IMG/VR virus record: IMGVR_UViG_3300009159_000153
Coordinates: 1-36,815 of that record
Strand: one strand, 5' to 3'
From: a virus
DNA: 36,815 nucleotides
Made by a program: the position numbers and the translations under genes. Positions 34,459-36,815 of the stretch are shown here, piece after piece. The stretch's first letter is position 1. Every line of letters starts with the position of its first letter. The notes under the pieces are model-generated. The model was not told the DNA's origin. It did no database searches and was given only the letters and a program-made list of their open reading frames with translations.

Positions 34459-36815
34459 TGAGTTTTACACATTTACACGTTCACTCTTATTACTCGCTTA
34501 TGGATGGGCTAAACTCTCCAGAAGAATTGTGTCAGGCAGCTTTAGATGCTGGACAGACAGCAATTGCTATAACAGACCACGGCACATTGTCTTCTCATCG
34601 TGATATGCAGATTGCAGCAAAGAAGCTAGGGGTAAAGCCTATTCTTGGAGTCGAAGCTTATATATCTCCAACAGATAGATTTGATAGATCTTCTAAGACA
34701 GATAAATCAATTCAGGCGTATAATCATATTATTATTTTAGCTAAGAATAAAAAGGGTCTAGAGAATATCAATACCCTACAAGAACTTGCGTGGACAGAAG
34801 GCTTTTATCATAAGCCACGTATTGATAGGGAGGTGCTTAAGGAATATGCGGAAGGTATTATTGTACTCTCTGGATGCCTTAATGGGCTTATCTCTAAGGC
34901 TATCGAGAAAGGCGAGTTCTCTGAAGCTAAGATGGTTCTCAAAGATTTTCAGAAAACTTTCGGTAAAGATTTTTATGTTGAGGTTCAATCTCACAATCCA
35001 GAAGAAATAAACTCAAAGCTTTTAGAGCTTGCAGATGAATTAAAAATTAAAGCGGTGGCAACAGGAGATGCCCACTTTGCTAAAAAAGAAGATAGAGTAT
35101 TAGAAGAGGCAATGCTTATTCTATCAACATCCCCTAAGTCAGACAAAGATGCAGACTTTGAAATGTCTAGAAAAATGCCAGATATGATGGATAGATTTAA
35201 TTACTTATATCCAGACCGCAGAATATCATTTCAAGATTATAATCTATTTATTCAAAGCAGGTCTGAAATTGAGGCGGACTTTAATAAAGCAGGTATTAGT
35301 CGTACAGATATATATGATAATACAATGGAAATTGCTAATAAGATTGAAGAATATGACTTCCATAAAGGATTAGATCTGCTACCTATCCCAAAGACCAATG
35401 CTGACAAGAAACTGTCTGATATGGCCTTAGAAGGCCTTAAAAGACTATCTCTGGACAAAGATCAGGTCTACTTGGATAGAATTGCAGAAGAGTTATCTAT
35501 AATTAAAGATAAGGCATTTGCCTCATATTTCCTAGTTGTAGCCGATATGATTACATGGGCAAAATCAAACAACATTATGGTTGGTCCAGGACGTGGTTCT
35601 GCAGCTGGCTCATTGGTTTGCTACGCTCTTGGTATTACAGATGTAGATCCAATTAAGTATGACCTACTTTTCTTCCGATTTATTAACCCTGAGCGTAATG
35701 ACTTTCCAGATATTGATACCGACTTTGAAGACCGTCGCCGTAAAGAAGTTAAAGATTATTTAAAGAAGAAGTTTAAGCACGTTGCTTCTATTTCCACATA
35801 CACCTACTTTAAAGACAAGGGTGTAATTAGAGATGCTGCCCGTGTGTTTATGGTGCCCCTATCTGATGTTAATCGTGCAATGAAATCAATTGACACCTTC
35901 GAAGACTTTATGGATTCTCCTAATACAAAAGAATTTAGAGCAAAGTATCCAGAGGTAACTTGGCTTGCAGAAAGACTTCGTGGAAAGATTCGAAGTGTTG
36001 GAGTTCATGCTGCTGGTGTTGTGGTTGCAAAAGATGATTTAAGAAAGTATGCACCAATAGAGTCCAGAGCTGATGCTAATGATGAAGTGTCTGGAAGAAT
36101 TCCAGTCGTGGCATACGATATGGATACGGTTGCAGATATAGGTCTTATTAAGCTAGATGCCCTAGGTCTTAAGACTTTATCTGTGATCTCTGATACATTA
36201 AAGTCAATTAAAGATAGATACAATAAAGATATAAATCTTTACGATATTGCTTTAGATGATGAGAATGTATACAAGATTTTTAATGATGGTTACACAAAGG
36301 GTATCTTCCAAGCTGAAGCAACTCCATACACTAACCTACTTATAAAAATGCGTGTAGATAAGTTTGAAGACTTGGCTGCATCAAATGCCTTGGTTAGACC
36401 AGGAGCTATGAATACAGTTGGAGCATCTTATATTAAGCGCAAGCACGGTAATGAAGCAGTTAATTATATCCATCCAATTATGAAACCTTTTACAGAAAAT
36501 ACATACGGGGTGATTATATATCAAGAGCAGGTTATGCAAGCATGCGTACACCTAGGAGGAATGACTTGGTCAGAGGCTGACAAGGTTAGAAAGGTTATTG
36601 GTAAAAAGCAAGATGCAAAAGAACTCAGTCCATTCAAAGATAAATTTATTCAGGGCGCTAAAAAGCATATCAGCGCAGAAGAAGCCGACAATCTCTGGAA
36701 AACATTCGAAGCTCACGCTGGATACTCATTCAATCGTAGTCACGCTGTCGCTTATTCTATGCTTTCTTATTATACCGCTTGGCTTAAGTGCTATTATCCT
36801 TTGGAATTTTTATTC
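34458..36815 (+). CDS. dnaE-like: DNA polymerase III alpha subunit (DnaE-type), 3' end cut by window
   Basis: 786 residues are present and the frame is open to the last base. The N-terminal PHP domain holds HLHVHS (H7, H9), D16, H41, E66, H90, C140, D204 and H206, the nine metal positions expected in proofreading-competent PHP domains. The C-family polymerase core shows GPGRGSAAGSLV, FPDIDTDF (catalytic D418, D420), and YDMDT (D554) as the third acid. Later NTYGVIIYQEQVMQ and GYSFNRSHAVAYSMLSY are standard PolIII blocks. It synthesises the phage genome with the helicase, primase and ssDNA-binding protein encoded upstream. The downstream fingers end, the beta-binding motif and OB domain lie outside the window. 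It starts in TAATG overlap with the Cys-rich gene. Confidence 0.93.
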   Translation, partial: MSFTHLHVHSYYSLMDGLNSPEELCQAALDAGQTAIAITDHGTLSSHRDMQIAAKKLGVKPILGVEAYISPTDRFDRSSKTDKSIQAYNHIIILAKNKKGLENINTLQELAWTEGFYHKPRIDREVLKEYAEGIIVLSGCLNGLISKAIEKGEFSEAKMVLKDFQKTFGKDFYVEVQSHNPEEINSKLLELADELKIKAVATGDAHFAKKEDRVLEEAMLILSTSPKSDKDADFEMSRKMPDMMDRFNYLYPDRRISFQDYNLFIQSRSEIEADFNKAGISRTDIYDNTMEIANKIEEYDFHKGLDLLPIPKTNADKKLSDMALEGLKRLSLDKDQVYLDRIAEELSIIKDKAFASYFLVVADMITWAKSNNIMVGPGRGSAAGSLVCYALGITDVDPIKYDLLFFRFINPERNDFPDIDTDFEDRRRKEVKDYLKKKFKHVASISTYTYFKDKGVIRDAARVFMVPLSDVNRAMKSIDTFEDFMDSPNTKEFRAKYPEVTWLAERLRGKIRSVGVHAAGVVVAKDDLRKYAPIESRADANDEVSGRIPVVAYDMDTVADIGLIKLDALGLKTLSVISDTLKSIKDRYNKDINLYDIALDDENVYKIFNDGYTKGIFQAEATPYTNLLIKMRVDKFEDLAASNALVRPGAMNTVGASYIKRKHGNEAVNYIHPIMKPFTENTYGVIIYQEQVMQACVHLGGMTWSEADKVRKVIGKKQDAKELSPFKDKFIQGAKKHISAEEADNLWKTFEAHAGYSFNRSHAVAYSMLSYYTAWLKCYYPLEFLF

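Noticed and set aside
1-36815. tRNA genes, insertion sequences and restriction or defence genes
   Set aside because: I looked for cloverleaf-like segments with a CCA end, terminal repeats and familiar motifs and found none; nearly all sequence is accounted for by genes on the + strand.

Overview
The window is a contiguous piece of a tailed double-stranded DNA phage (siphovirus layout), with every gene on the + strand and almost no non-coding space. It is AT-rich (mid-thirties percent GC by eye). Gene order and protein families resemble actinobacteriophages as I know them: head-tail connectors, tail terminator, major tail protein, frameshifted tail chaperones, tape measure and minor tail proteins, then a DnaB/DnaG/DnaE-type replication block. 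Two genes appear leaderless, a start mode common in Actinobacteria. An AT-rich aquatic actinobacterial host is a reasonable inference, not a demonstrated fact. The major capsid gene is presumably just upstream of base 1.

Layout. 1-4075: terminator and promoter, SAP-like virion protein, head-tail adaptor, stopper, tail completion protein, tail terminator and a CGY-codon-biased major tail protein, closed by a terminator. 4126-16453: promoter, tail assembly chaperone with a -1 frameshift at a canonical CCCAAAC heptamer, and a 3867-residue tape measure protein. 16450-28899: minor tail, hub and fibre proteins, including a concanavalin-like insertion, FN3 and Ig-like modules, a 12-bp tandem repeat encoding FFPP units, and three small coiled-coil or fibre-associated proteins. 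28911-34195: promoter with a palindrome, calcineurin-like phosphoesterase, zinc ribbon, helix-turn-helix protein, a 36-residue C2H2-like finger, conserved small proteins, DnaB-like helicase, DnaG-like primase and ssDNA-binding protein. 34205-36815: terminator with an overlapping promoter, a leaderless Cys/His-rich protein, and a C-family DNA polymerase cut by the window edge.

The most unusual item is the tape measure protein. Embedded in it are a probable zinc metallopeptidase (HETMH, 3084-3088), a probable GNAT acetyltransferase domain (about 3471-3607) and a possible HipA/PI4K-like kinase domain (about 1380-1600). They are separated by recurring GGPVG-type linkers and a duplicated module of roughly 110 residues. 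Because tape measure proteins leave the tail with the DNA during infection, this looks like a protein that could carry enzymes into the host cell. The polymerase keeps all nine metal-ligand positions expected of a proofreading-competent PHP domain.
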